From Congeria kusceri (lineage: Eukaryota > Mollusca > Bivalvia > Myida > Dreissenidae), in contig CM051038.1 in assembly GCA_027627225.1 (NCBI GenBank), positions 43,639,348-43,703,347 on the forward strand: a stretch of 64,000 nucleotides of DNA, written 5' to 3'. Numbering within the stretch: the first letter of the stretch is position 1; each line of letters begins with the position of its first letter. Position numbers and translations under genes: made by a program. Positions 34,276-48,200 of this stretch are shown in pieces. A model generated the notes under the pieces. The model had not been told where the DNA came from. It worked only from the letters and a program-made list of their open reading frames with translations, and made no database searches.

Positions 34276-34703
34276 TTGCAAAAGAACCGCCTGGGTGTCC
34301 GACATAACCCCTAAATATTTTTTGTTTATTATGGATTGTTGAAAATTAAATCCCTCTTATTAATATTTCAATTCTAACATGATCTTAGTCTCTATTTGTA
34401 AAACCCTTGAGAACTTCTTCCATTTTCCCGCAACGGACTTTCACACAGGTATTGCGGCGACGTCAATGAATGATGAAAATTCAATACGGCATCAGATTTA
34501 GGGTTTTGTTACGCTAATTTTTAGATATTTTAGATAAAAGATAGCTATAATTTTGCTAGCGCGAATATAAACACGTAAACATACTTTTACAATTTTAGTA
34601 TTGTCGGACATTTGGCTTCGCCCAAACATTATTATGCTTTATGTAATTTATGTGTATTCTAACATGATACCCGCTAATTGTTCTATAGACAAAGAACACA
34701 ATT

Positions 34704-34869
34704 ATCGTTGTTAAACTACCCAATAAACAAAGTAAAATAGAAGTCCCGATTCCCCGTCTCTTTGTCGTTCTGATGCGTGGTTATTAAACAACTCGAGCTA
34801 ACGCCCTCGTGGTTTAATTCCTACACATCAGAACTTCAAATCGTTGTTTATTGGCAGATTAACAACGAT
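34704..34869. mobile_element. MITE-F, short copy (166 bp between TIR ends)
   Basis: The left arm atcgttgttaaactacc..aataaacaa pairs with right arm ttgtttattgg..taacaacgat. The interior has gttctgatgcg-gg-tatta..aactcg. Flanking tctaacatgatac is shared with 49787-49831, so the element may be larger. Confidence 0.7.
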
Positions 34870-35864
34870 ACATCGAAAATTATGCCTTAATTTAACCATA
34901 CTTCATGCGTCAACGGAATGTATTAACTATGGAAGTTATATTCATATGTATGCAAACAAGTGTTACTCTACATGCCTAAATACCAGAATATTACATGCAG
35001 GCATAATCAACGTTCAACTCTGAAACATTCTCAGCTAGCGTTCCATTTTCCGGGCAAATACTGCTGACACAGTTACGCGCAATAGACCGATTTAAGGGCA
35101 TTGCCATGGTAATTAGACGGGATTATGATGCTGAAGTTTCACCTCACGTAGGATAAAATACAATTTATATGGATATAACAAACATTCTCAAACGTCAGAA
35201 ATGCCTTACTACGGAATACTGCAGAAACGATACGAATTTCTATGCCATTAGGACACTGAAAATAGGGACGTTGTAATAGCATGTACATATAATATCAGTG
35301 GCACAATGTGGTCCATATAGCTTAACTAAAGTACAGATTGCAAAATATAACCTCATATCATCTTCAAAATCAACCTTTAATGTGTCAATACAATATACAA
35401 ATATTTTAAATACAAAAAAAATAGCAAGCTATATTTTGGTGTTATTTTTATTGTAAGGTGCTTTGCTCTCAATGTTACTTAAGCAAATTGTGCAAATGCT
35501 GGTATTACGAAGTTCGTAATAAATATGCATTAGTCTGGCAGCGCGATTAGTGGCCTTATTAAAACCCACGGTTACAGCCGACAGGAACACATATAATTGT
35601 CTTACAATTGTCATGGAACATATTGCAACATGTAAAACTATGTTGTTAATGCTATAATGGTCTGTATTTATGTACATTTGCCTCTATGTTTATTAATTCA
35701 CTGCCAAATGTGTGACTTTATTAGCCTTTATGTTTAAACTATATACCGTAAGCCATTGAGTAATTAATTGCAGTTCAATTGAATGATTATTCTCCTTTCT
35801 AACAATTTAATTTAAATGGCAATGCTACGATTAAATCTGGGCTGTTGGGCATGAGGGGTTTGGC

Positions 35865-36131
35865 ATGCCTTTAAACCGTTGTAAACTCCCAATGCTTCGC
35901 ATTGACCTCCCAAGGCGGTGGCCCCAGTTTTATTGTGTGTGTGCAGTGGTGTGCGTATTGTACTGTGTTGTGTTGGCATTATGCTATTTGCCTCAAATAA
36001 AGGACCTGAGGGTGTTAATAAGGGTTTCTCTCCTGCTGATGTTTCTGGGGTTTAATTTATACATGTATTATATTTTACACTCCTATGAGATTCATAAAAA
36101 ATTCGAAGACGATGAATACATGTGCATGTAA
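35865..36131 (+). CDS. Small ORF with two hydrophobic segments (doubtful)
   Basis: 88 codons. Segments around YCVCAVVCVLYCVVLALCYL and VLIRVSLLLMFLGFNLYMYY could be a helical hairpin; the tail is acidic (FEDDEYM). The block gtgttaataagggtttct is repeated at about 38778, which suggests repeat DNA. No family was recognised and no promoter or poly(A) signal stands out. I would not call it a gene without transcript data. Confidence 0.2.
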   Translation: MPLNRCKLPMLRIDLPRRWPQFYCVCAVVCVLYCVVLALCYLPQIKDLRVLIRVSLLLMFLGFNLYMYYILHSYEIHKKFEDDEYMCM

Positions 36132-36189
36132 ATATTTGTTGGTATTTTATGTACTATGGATATTGCTATCAAGCCCATTGGTCACTTGT

Positions 36190-36660
36190 TTTTTTAATTA
36201 AACGGAATTGTTCGCAGATTTTCGTATTTAAAAAAAGAGTAATTTAACGTCTTTGGACTAACCAAATACTAATATTATATGAAGACAGCAATAATCAGTA
36301 AAACATTAGCCTTTGCCTGGACTCGAACCACATCTACCCGGATCAAAACACTGCCACGCTAACCACTCGGCCATTCTGACTGACAATCATAGTGGTGAAT
36401 TTTAAACTCTTTGTATGTGATACGCGTGTTTTCCAAAAATACCGATGAAAAGCGTTGCAAACGCCTTATAATTGTATCCATTTCATTTGATGAATGTTCA
36501 TCAACGACACTGTATTTCTTATATATTTCTTTGTCAGAAATGATATCTCGCTTGTTTAGATATAACGTATTTTTCTTTTTGGGATCTATGACAATAAATG
36601 GTAAAATTGTCAATTTGCCAATCTGTGAACAGGTCCCTTTTGAACTATGGCTGGTATATA
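36190..36660. repeat. R2 dispersed repeat with tRNA-like segment, best copy
   Basis: The left end ggaattgttcgcagatttt and right end aatctgtgaacaggtccc are inverted similar ends. Inside, the minus strand of 36303-36378 reads tggccgagtggttagcg and ggttcgagtcc, A- and B-box-like. Relatives are 29925-30425 and 11650-11965. Confidence 0.65.
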
Positions 36661-38604
36661 CTGAATTATTATCACCGATGGTTTAGCTAGAAATGCATGA
36701 TTTGTTTGTATGGACTAATGGACTTGCATTATATATGAATATATTGCCTAAATAAGACCTTCATAGGACTGTGTTGATTTTCTTTAGGCTATAATTGCAT
36801 TTAATCATACAACACCGTTGTTATCAATACGAAAGCTGAAACAAGAAACTAAATATCAACTGCAGCGTGTTTAGAGATATTTCACATCCAGACATTGCAT
36901 CATAAATCTTTATTTATCGGCTCCAATTAATCTGTATCAACAAGTTCTGTCAATGAGACTTCGAACGTTAAGCAATGTGGCTTTATATTAACTTCTTTCT
37001 CATGTCTAAATGTTTACCTATAAGGTTTGAATTATTCAGCTCTTGCGAATGAATGACGATTGTTGTTGGGAAGTGTTGATGGAAATTGCTTTTGTAGCCT
37101 CTTTTTGCTAATGAGATTACCGTTCTGAATCTAGACCACACGCAAGATAAGGCCTCACAATTAGTATTTAATAAAATTTAAACTAATAGTATGTTATTCA
37201 ATAGTTATGCAGTATATATTAGCGCTATATGTGTTAATTTGCAAAACAAGTTCAGCGCAATATAATGTAATTCCTTGGCCGAAATTTTATTTAGTGGCTT
37301 CGTTAAGCGAAAACACACATTCCGACGTAAGCCCAGTCGTGCAAACATTACTGTTGCAACCCCATGTCATCAAAAGCAAATCACATTACAGATTTTCATG
37401 TTTTCCCAATTAAGTTGACCTGCGTGCGTGTTTGCTTTTAGGCCCGTTGGTCGCAATATGGAATTCAGTCGCGCTGGTGATTGCTGGAGTGTCTTCCTTC
37501 TCTTGATTGTCAGGACTGTGTCCATTAGAAAAATGTGAAAAGAAAGTCTCACGTCCTGTTATCTCTTGTATCTGTCTCTAAATTGGCCCATGCGATCAAT
37601 ACATCTTTCCGACGTGACACTAAATGGCGAGCGTCAGTTGAGAAACATGATAGCAAACAGGAAAGACAATCGTTTGTTTTAATTTAAATAAATTGTGTAA
37701 AATGGAAAAACGTCAATATTTTTATTTTGTTTTAATTCTATTAAGTTGGGTTGAACATATATATGCACATAACAAGATACTTGCATGCTTCTACGTGTTC
37801 TTGCGATGTTATATATTTGTTTGATTACTTTGGTTATGTACTATATATCTCTCTTAATACGCCGTAATCATTATATGTATCAATAGTATGCAAATGTACA
37901 ATATTGTTAGAATGTACATATCCAGGCGGCAGCGTGGTGTCATTATTTTTGAGACCAAAGTCCTAATGTTACAATAAATGAGACATTTCAGAAAAGTTAG
38001 ATTAAAGTAGATGTGTCAAAATTAGTGCATACCATTTATACATGTAATTTGGTGTTAATACAATGCTGACATTAAACAAAGTTGAAAACGGATAACGAAA
38101 TCACGTGTTGCACAATATCAGAAACATTAATTATGTTCGGTTTAATTTTCTATTATTGTACTTAATACCCCTTAAAAGATCAAAATGGAAACCTAATTTG
38201 TAGTTCGCGTGCCAGTATGACAGCCCTGTCAGCTTCTTTCAAATAGTGGTCGACAATATTATCATGAATACATGACATGACCGACACGATTCAATGGGTT
38301 TTCAATTCAAGACATTTGATTTTAAACATATAATATTATATGTGACTTTGCACAGTAATATTTGTACGAATGTTTTTCTTTAAATTCCACTAAATTAAAT
38401 GGTAAAATTGTATTACATTAAAGCCACATACCCGATTATCTGTGATTTTCTGTCAAGGACTTTAAACATGTGCGGGGGAATACGCCTGCAACGTTTAATG
38501 TGTTACATATGTATCAGGTTTAATTTTTAATTTTTAATATTAAGGAATGTTTGTTGTATTAATTCATAATTCTTTGTCAATGCTTATTGTACCCGCCACC
38601 TTAT

Positions 38605-38690
38605 ATCTATATTAGGCGTGTCGTGGGAAAAGTGCTGTCCGTGATGAGCCTGTGCAGTCCGATTTTCCCATGACAAACATCATATGTAGT
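38605..38690. repeat. Fragment of the foldback family at 60221-60459
   Basis: Shares ttaggcgtgtcgtgggaaaa, agtgctgtcc and gcctgtgcagtccg with the larger element. Confidence 0.6.
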
Positions 38691-40076
38691 ACGGAATTAA
38701 GTTAAGAAATCAATACGTCTTAAACATGTGTGAAAGTGTGTTTATCTGTTTGGTACTTGCCATAAAGGACTATTTCGTGTTAATAAGGGTTTCTTCTTCT
38801 GTAGGCCTCCATATTGTATATTGTATACATTGACCATAAGCTTTTAAGCTTTTTTCGACATTAGAGTGCTTAGTATTACATACGTGTAATTGCTGTGTAA
38901 TACATGTAAATACATAGCTGTGCATACATAGTTATTGCAATTTATTATATACTTATCATTGACATAAACTGAGAACGCATGTTAACACTAAAAAGTTCTC
39001 CGACACTAAGTACGTGGTATAATTTACCCATTGGAATGCAGAATGATGATGTCTTTAACACCAAATAGCTTTTTGCAAATGGTATAAATGACAAAGTGTC
39101 GGCTTAAATCAAGTTTTAAACAAAGCAACGAATGCTAATATCCAGGGAGAGAGTAAGATATACGACATTTCGAGAAAGTAAATGGAAAACAATTGAAAAT
39201 AATGTTAACTGTTAAGAAAAAGTACACAGATGGATAAAGCTTTCAAACGTAACTTATATTTTATGATTGTATCGTTGAAAACGAAAACAATATGGGTTAT
39301 TAATGCGTTTTGAAGACTTAGTCCTTGACTCATCATTTAAGTTTCCTTTTCCAAGGAGGTATTATTTTTGCCGGCGTTCGTTTGAATGTTCGTAAGCTAG
39401 CAACAGAACGCACAAATGTTATCAACCTCTATGCATTAATGGACATCACCGATAAAATACAAAAACAACGCATTGAAATCGGTAGAATAATAACGGTTTG
39501 GTAACTTTTTATCGCATAGTTCCTGTAAGCGATAGCTGGATAGCTGGTAATGCCAATGGGGTAAATCGGCATGTACAAAAGGGTATTTTCCTTTTTTTTT
39601 ACAAAGCGTTTTCGAACATAGACATTATTTAATGTATTTCTTAAATAAGAAACAATTTTCAGTCGAATAAACGTCATTAAATTTCATTAAAACTAAAGAC
39701 AATTTAAGATGCATCGAATTATATTCTATGAACTGCGGCTTTAACGTGTCTTGGGAGGTTCGAAATAGTCCAATGGACAAATGATTAAACATAAGTTGTA
39801 ATCTGGAACACCGCCTATACAGCGGATTTGTTGAAGGATTCTCTGGGATATAGCTGCCCTTCGGGCGAATTTCCACATTATGATGAGCTGTTTTGTCGGA
39901 GGTCTGCCCCTCCACGTGTTTTTGGTTTTGGTAATTTATGTGCTCGTAGCATTTCGTTAATGACTACGGCGAATCATTAGAGTAAGTTAACAATCCACAA
40001 TTACCTTTCTACAAGAATACTCATCTACTACTCAAATAGTGACCTTCTATTATCTAAATAGAGAATACTAGGTTAG

Positions 40077-40166
40077 TGTTGAATACAGATAATTTTATTT
40101 AGACTTAGAAAATCTAAACCACGAGCCTTTTCGTGCCGAGCAAATAAACGTATCTGTATTCGACAC
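40077..40166. repeat. Foldback with 16-bp arms
   Basis: Left gtgttgaatacagata and right tatctgtattcgacac differ at one base as inverted repeats; the centre cacgag-ccttt-tcgtg is itself a small hairpin. A third gaatacagataa lies at about 40324. Confidence 0.6.
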
Positions 40167-40256
40167 TTATCTTGTAAAATATATATCCCACCATTTTCTG
40201 TCTTTATTTTGAAAATAAACGAAAGAAAATCGCTAACTAACACAAACACCATCAAA

Positions 40257-40287
40257 TGACGTCACGAAAGTAAACACAATGACGTCA
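40257..40287. promoter_or_regulatory. Two CRE palindromes TGACGTCA, 23 bp apart
   Basis: Perfect TGACGTCA at 40257-40264 and 40280-40287, followed by gcgcg. This matches CREB/ATF sites; no gene start is evident within a kilobase. Confidence 0.4.
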
Positions 40288-43200
40288 TTATAATGCGCGT
40301 ATTTGCTGTATTCAACAAGGTGGAATACAGATAAGTTTATCCCACGGGATGTTATTTCTTCAATGCAGGCGTGATGATGGGATAAATACGTTTCATTAAT
40401 AATAGTCAGTTTTCTAAGCTTAGAACAATATAGTGTGCATAAAACATATATTTTGTGTTACGTTGGCATATGAGATGCAGATCGTTTTGGCATCAAATAT
40501 TATTTGTTGTTGTTATTTTTTAGTTTTAATTTATTACATTCCCCCAAAATTTCAGAAGGTAGATTTAATTGTAAATAATGTAGTTATTAAAATAGTTTTA
40601 ACAAAATAAATGAAATTTTCTAAATTTTTAGATTGTAACTAGGTAGTAAACTAGGTTGATGACATGAAGTGGTGTTTAATACTTTAATAAATTTAAATAA
40701 TTAATGAATGTGACGGGCTTCGTATAAAATAGCATACAAAGTAACACCCAGTTGTCTGAAACATTCTAAACTGGATAATATTGTGTGCAAAATGTATATG
40801 AAAACAAGACGGTTCACTCGTTCATTGTGTACATCTTAACGTAAGTACAATGCCCTTTACATGGTAGACACCATTACTCTGCGTCGAGTGTGGTATTATA
40901 ATTACCCGAGAGAAAGCGGATGAGCCTTTAGCGAAAGATGTTTAACATGCCTGGCTTCAATAATTCATAATACTCTCATTTTCTTTTGCCGCAATACAGG
41001 TAGGTCTTCTTGTGGGTAATCAAACATTCTGAATTCTTTCATCGTTGCTGCACATTCGATTAGATAATATACTACGTGTACGAGTAAGATACAGCAAACA
41101 TGGTTGTACAGTTCAATGGTCTATTACGTACATGCATTCGATCAATGTATTGTTTTAGTGTACAATTTGCATTAAATATCTCTGGACATGTCCCTTAGTG
41201 TTATAGAAGATTTTTATAGAACGATTTATTGATATACATGGTACATGTGTATATCCATGTCAACATAGCCATAATTATTCACGGTATTGACGTTTATAAG
41301 CGTGACAATGACCAAAAGTATAGTGCTTTTTTTCGCTTATCTGCATGTCGCGGGTTATATCGACATACCATTTTTGCGGAGTATTTATTTAAATTACACA
41401 TTTTAAAAAGTTATACAGAGATAATAGAAATTGAGTGAGTTTTATTGCTGTAACGACGCTTGGTATTTTCGTACATCGAGTGTGTTAATATAATTAACCT
41501 TTAGCGAGGATGCAAGCAGCCAAAAGCAAGCTGTTTAACATTCTGTACTGCAACTCTCTACAAAGAAAATAATATGTACCGATACGGACCAACTATTGTT
41601 TTAGAATGGAATCTATCAATCTTACAGAGCTCGGCAAATGATATTTTTTCTAAACGGTCGTTTGTATTGCAAATCTGGTATTTGTATTTCCTCGAAGCTA
41701 ACAATCTTTTCGATCACGTTTTCTTTACTTTCGTTGCCATGTGTACAAGGAATTATTTACATATCAAAATGGTTTAATACTGTAACTGGGAGTATTGTCG
41801 AACAAAAAGAACCTTTGTTGCATAATGCAACTAATATGTTACAGAAAACAAATATTAACCGTCGTCAAGAGTTGTCTGGTATAACAAACGCACCCGTGTT
41901 AGCTTTTCCTCATTTTGTCTTTACGAGTAGAAACTCTGTATAACAGAATAGCAAAATAATATTTGAATTCACAGAGGACATTCAAAGATTGCGAAATTTC
42001 GTGATAAATGTGATGAACTAGTCTAAAACCAATCAAGTAGTCACACATTTGAATTATTGCCCTAGTTGTCACATAACAAGACTGTAACGAAGCAGAATTG
42101 CTTGTTTGCGTGACATCGTTGTTTTCATCAAGCCCTGGTGAATTATTACCATCCCGCGTCATTTGTCAACGGATCTCGCAAACAACCACCTCACGCATTT
42201 AACGTGAATTACACTTCTAGCAATAATGTTCAAATCATTGCACTTAGTGATATATTGACCTCACATTGTAGAGGTTAATTACTTGCAATAAGGATAAGAA
42301 ATAACGTTTTAGTATCAACTAAAGAAATACCATTGTTTGTAATGTACCATTCTGTATCACCTTAACTACTATTGCATTTGTTTCAGAAATAACACACACA
42401 ACACGAATTCCACAGTGTTGGCAGAAAAAGGCTCAAAGACAACGTTCATACTCTTCCTCCCTTAAGCACATTGAAGTACGCAAAGGCCAAACAGTTTGTC
42501 ACCATAGTAAGGAGATTAATCAAGTGAATGATGCATGATGATGCACTTGTAGTAGGTATCCTCTTATAGCCATTTAACACCCAACACACAGATGAAAGCC
42601 ACCACGAGGTTTTTTTTATACGTTCAGAATTCTCTTACGAATGTTTGGAAACTGTGTAATTAAACACTTCATTATTTAAACATATCTTTACAAACAGAAA
42701 TCACCATTATTATTGAATGATGGTGTATCAACACAAATATCTGCGATTACCATTATGTTATGGTGGTTTGTTTAGTTTAAACCTATTTATTTTAGCTCGT
42801 TGTGTTGAAGGCCTGAGGTTTATTGAGACACTCTCGAGTCTTTATCCTGGGTAGAATCAGTACTTGGTGTCGTATAAGAAAGATAATTCGAACGTTCTGG
42901 TGGTTGATTTCTCTAATCAAAGCAAATGGTATTTAATTTAATTGAAGATTTAAATATTGTTTTAGTTTCTAACACACATGTGTTTCTAGGTGTTCTGTAT
43001 CACATTTGACGAATAACTGCATAATTTACTAACCATTCTAATGTCAATTGTGTAATATATGCTAGCTGTTGTTCCAGGAAATAACGTTCAAGAAAACTGT
43101 TGATCGTGCCAATGCAGTAATTAGAGAGCTTCTTTTATTACAAATACTATGGTTTCTATTTTTTCCGAAGAGTTCATGTGCCATTTACTAACATTTAGAG

Positions 43201-43841
43201 TCGTTGCCGTTCAAGTATCTAATAATAATAGTGTATGCGTTTACAACTATAGCAATAAAATGTGTGATGCCAATATATAGTCTTAGAGTAAATAACGATA
43301 TGGCTTCTGGCCATTTTGGATGTGAGTTCATATTTTTGTGGGATGTATCTGGTAAAAAGTATTAAATTTTTAAACGGTATTTGTAGGAGAACGAATTTAC
43401 TAGGTACCGTAATACCCCAATACCCCAACCGCGAAATGACAATCCTCAAGCATAGGCTTTATAATGAGATTGTAGAAATTAGAAATGTGATATATTGATA
43501 TGGTAAAATAATGAAACTCGTATGTTCATATTCCTTAATGCAAAAATTGTTGCCATAATCTAGCAAACCGTAGGAATCAACCATCGAGACTTGAACAATC
43601 CGAAAATGGAATGTGTAATTGTGTATAAAGCGATACAGAGATAATAACAATCATAAATATTCTCGAGCCAATACCAGTTGTCTATAGAAATAGAATGTAG
43701 CTTTTTGAAGCAAGTTTTGTCGTAGACCGTCAAAGACCAATAACCATTATTGCTGGCCCCCTGCCGATAATGGCTGGCGAGAGCAAACACAAGCACTCTT
43801 GCTCTTGCCATACGCGGATACTCTGGGAGGGGGATAACCCC

Positions 43842-43872
43842 CCCCCCACACACACACATACACACACACACA
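43842..43872. repeat. C-run and CA microsatellite
   Basis: A run of C followed by (CA) dinucleotides with one interruption. Confidence 0.9.
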
Positions 43873-45159
43873 ATACCTTAGACACACTCCTTGTCGAAGA
43901 AAAAATAATAAAAGATGATCAGCTTTCTTGACATGTTGTGTTGCACAAAAGCTGAACTATGATGTCGTGCATTTTAAATGTTATTGTTTTGCAAGATAGG
44001 TTATTTAATATAGTGATTTGTAGGAATTGCATTTCTCGGCCGCTCGTACTCCAAATTCTGTGTCTCTGCGCCTGCTAGCGTTCATTGATTATGCGTTCAG
44101 GGACGTTTCTCTATAAATGTGGGATTTGGGCATTGCGGTTTCGGGCAGAATACAGTTCATTATGTATTCCAATACATTAAGTCCCCGCTTCTGATACTAT
44201 CAATAAATGGTAATTGAAGGATTTTTGTTTGCTCCTAATATATACACGTGTACATTTCCCCGCAATAACGTTTCCAAGCGTATCTTTTTGAAGCTGCATT
44301 ACCTCACAGGTTAAAATGTACTCTATGAGGGCTGACCGAGAAAAGATAACTTTGTTTGTAAGTGTGTCGTTGTTATGATTTGCAGTGGTAATGCAGTAGT
44401 TACATAATTAACACAATTTTAATTGTTACAAGGAAACCGGATCCTTAAAAGTGTATAGCGATGAAAAATACAGCAGTTATCAAATTGGTTTGTTGTGTGT
44501 TTTAAATGCGACTCAAATCATTCTAACATGGGTATTAAAATTTTAACATTGTATTAGTATTTTTACATTCAATTCAGCATGTTGTGTTTAAGCGTTTCCT
44601 TAAACCTGTTTATTATTTGGTACATTTTCTCAGTATGTTACAAACAAGATTTGTATGCATTATTGTACGCATTTTCTTGTATTATTACTGGCTGATATTG
44701 AATTATATATTCCCATTCAAACCTGAAACAGGATACGTGAATGAATCATATATGTGCTGTTGTCTTAGTTTATAGTTTAATGCTTAATGTATATAATAAA
44801 AACAAGTTCATTATCCATATTGGTAGAGTTGATGAATTTCTGTTTAAAATTAGAAACATCATCGAACATATACTTATATCAAAGAAAGCACACCCATGCA
44901 TAACGAATACGGAACTGCATTTACAGACAACAGGGTGTACATTTGAGGCATCTACAATCACGGTGCATCGATCACAGTTCGTTCTTGACTTTCTTCATCT
45001 ATGCTTCAAGCGCTAACAATATTTGCAATGCAAATTGCGAAGCTAAAGTAGCAAACAAACTGATCTAGAAGTAAGAGATGAAGAATCGCGTTTTCTTGTG
45101 TCAACATCTTTATTGCACAAGCAGCATTTACAAAGCAGAGAAAGAGAATCAGAACCTTG

Positions 45160-45242
45160 TGGTAGACAAGCAGGCAGGCAGCCAGGCAGGCAGGCAGGCG
45201 AGAAAGACAGACAGAAAGACAGAAAGACAGAAAGACAGACAA
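45160..45242. repeat. Compound tetranucleotide microsatellite
   Basis: (GGCA)n then (AGAC/AGAA)n. The Leu/Cys-rich minus-strand ORFs here are its translation. Confidence 0.92.
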
Positions 45243-48200
45243 TTAAGACACCATAGTTGTATGCGTACTTTCATTTTATATAGAAATTGACACAGTGTAG
45301 AAAATAGACATGCCCGACAAAAGCCCGTGAATAACATCACCGGCAAATATAATGTTTAATGCAAAGCGCAGGAATAATGGATAGTTTATTAGCTGTCGGA
45401 TTTGCCTGAATAGCAGATCGGTTGCAGATAGACCGAAGTTGATTGCTGTTATCATGCAATCAGTCATAAGCATAATCAGGCTTTTATTTGCGCGTCAGTT
45501 TTGTCCGTAGTCAATAATTGATCATTTGCCATTGCACTTTGCTAATAGGTTTTAAAGTGTACATGGATTTTATTCCATTCGAGCACAAACATGTCCACAT
45601 TTTACTGAATCAACAGGGCTTATATACAGTCCCGGAATCGATCGTGGGCCAACCGTCCAGGAAACGCGCAGCCTAGGACAGAAATTTGCATTACAAATTT
45701 GATCGAGAAATAAATCGGACGTTAAACAGCCGTTATGCGTGTTCTTCTTATTGCATTATGAGCGCCAAATGTGACAACGTAGTCCTGTTGTTTTCCTGCG
45801 ATTAAGCGTCCTGAATACCGAAGCAAATCGCGAGGAGGTAATCTGAAGGTTTAGATACTAATCCGCGCTCCTGTCGTATCACGAGTGTGAACAGATGGGC
45901 ATGTGCATGCAGTCAAGATCTACAATGTGTCTTTGGTGTTTTTGACGTTTCTTATTAAACATATGTTTATGATGCGTTAGGTAATAGTATAGTTTACTCC
46001 AGACTTAATCATGTTTGTGCTTGTGTCATATTATTCGCGTCCGCGTTGTATAGAACATTGGTTAAATATCTTAAATTAATTGGACTATGTCGACGACAAA
46101 GTCATCTCAGATAGTAATATAACAAGTTGTTTGTGATAAAAATGACAAATAGCAAAGCATCTACATTAAAAATCGTATACCTATTTATTCTACATAATGA
46201 TTATTTTTTTTAAACAATGAACACATATCATTTCGAAAATTAACACCCGAAATGGATATCGAATTAATAACACAGAAGTCCGAATATATTAGAACAACTA
46301 ACAATTGGCAGCGCTTTAACCAACCGCACTTTTGTGCCGTGTTAGAATATAAGTGCAAAAATGGTTATACACGAAACTCACAATAAGCACAATAAAAAGA
46401 AAATACAGACAAGACTTAAATTTAACATGTTATTTTTTAATGCTTTTACATTTTTTTTTTCATTTTAAGTAGGTACGTTTTACTTGTATTGCATGCAAAT
46501 ATTAATACATAAATGTTAAACGTTTTTATACAGTTGCTTTGTTATATTTGTAAACGCTTTTTACGTGATTTAAATGATGTCTTATTTGCACGCACACACA
46601 CTGGCTAAAAAGCACGGTTTAAGTTTTAGCGAGAGTGAGTGGAGATAAAATGCATATGTCCCTAAATCATATTTAGCTAGATTCCTTGGTAAACTAAATG
46701 TATTATTATGCACATAATGTCGTTAGAGCAGCGACCGACATAGCTCATGTAACATTGATCAAAGGCTGGCACGTGAGGCATAAATCACGGTCAGAAATCA
46801 GATTTACATATTTGCAATGCAAATTGAGACGAAATACATTGAAAAACCTTTGTATTTAAACACACTGTTCAACAGGACGAGTGTGCACTGGCGGGCTTGG
46901 AACTTGACTATGAATTTTTACATTGTTATAAAACAAATATAGAAACAACGTCACCTATGTACGAGGAGCCAAGAGAAATAGCTTGGTGTACAAGAGGGTC
47001 ATTTTATTGAAAGATACATAGTAATTAACTGTAGTGTTATGTTCGCATAAAACGTCAGAACAATCCGTGTACACGTACACGTTGTACCAGATTCAATTAA
47101 ATTTAGGGTCGACAAATAACACATATTTCGCAAAGTGATTAAATATGAATATAGTAACTAAACTGTGAATCGACCACGGAGGGATACACAATGATTTACT
47201 GGTATCTAACCTTAAAGAAAACTCATCATTTTGCTATCATGAAAAAAACTCTTCTACATCATTATTAACCTACTTGTACCACAAATGCAAAATTTCTGGG
47301 TCGATCCGCTAAGTAGAAATGCCCCAAAAACGCATTTGAGAATGACACATGATAAGCCATCTGGCTTGCGCTTCAGTACTTGGATTGTATGGGGAGCGTG
47401 AACTATGAATTCCTTCGAAAATCACTGCTTCATACTGCTTCGTACTTGTTCAATTTCTAATTAGTACATGAATGTAGTAACTAAAATGTGTTCAGATATA
47501 TGAATTTCTTCGGAAATCACTGTTTCGTACTAATTGAAATTCTAATTATCTTTCAACGTAATATGTTAAATGAGACTAATCAAATCTCCACAATAAGACT
47601 ACATTTTCGTTTGGGGATATGAATTTAATGACTTTGGGAAGGATTGTGAGGAGGTTCAATGATATATAACCTAATTACGTTCATTTTATAGCAGTAGCTC
47701 AACCCCGGTGAATATCTTAAATTAATTTAGTTCGCGAATTCAGAAAACCAGTACTTGGCGAATTAAAGTTTGAAAAGGGAAACGTAAATTAAATACGGTT
47801 CATACATTTTGCTACACATAAAATATCTGTATTTTGAAAATATAACGTTAGTGAACATATACATTCTCTGTTCATTGTACTTTGAATGTAATACAGAATC
47901 ATGGGCTTAGCGAAACTGGTCTACCGTCGTATTAAATATGCAATTCAGAAAAAATGCGGTCCTTTATTTCCTATATTCATTGATTCAGAGATATTTAGCG
48001 TTCGTAAGCGAACAAGTGAAAAACGAGCAATCAAAAATATATTAATCCTTAGCAGATAAAAAAAAGTCTATATGGTTCCCAACATAAGACGAATGTTTCC
48101 GGTCGGCGCGTATTCACTCGTCAGTAATTGACGATCTGAAGAGACTTGTATTGGAAACCGAGGATGAAAATGAGTTCATTCACCGCGACTGTTCGTTCTA

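Noticed and set aside
33880..34342. Two overlapping repeat ORFs (FDQQQSNQCIF type)
   Set aside because: Both arise from the 36-bp array; two frames open at once and no splice or promoter evidence.
36303..36378. tRNA gene on the minus strand
   Set aside because: A- and B-box-like blocks are present but the acceptor ends do not pair, and the block recurs inside R2 repeats.
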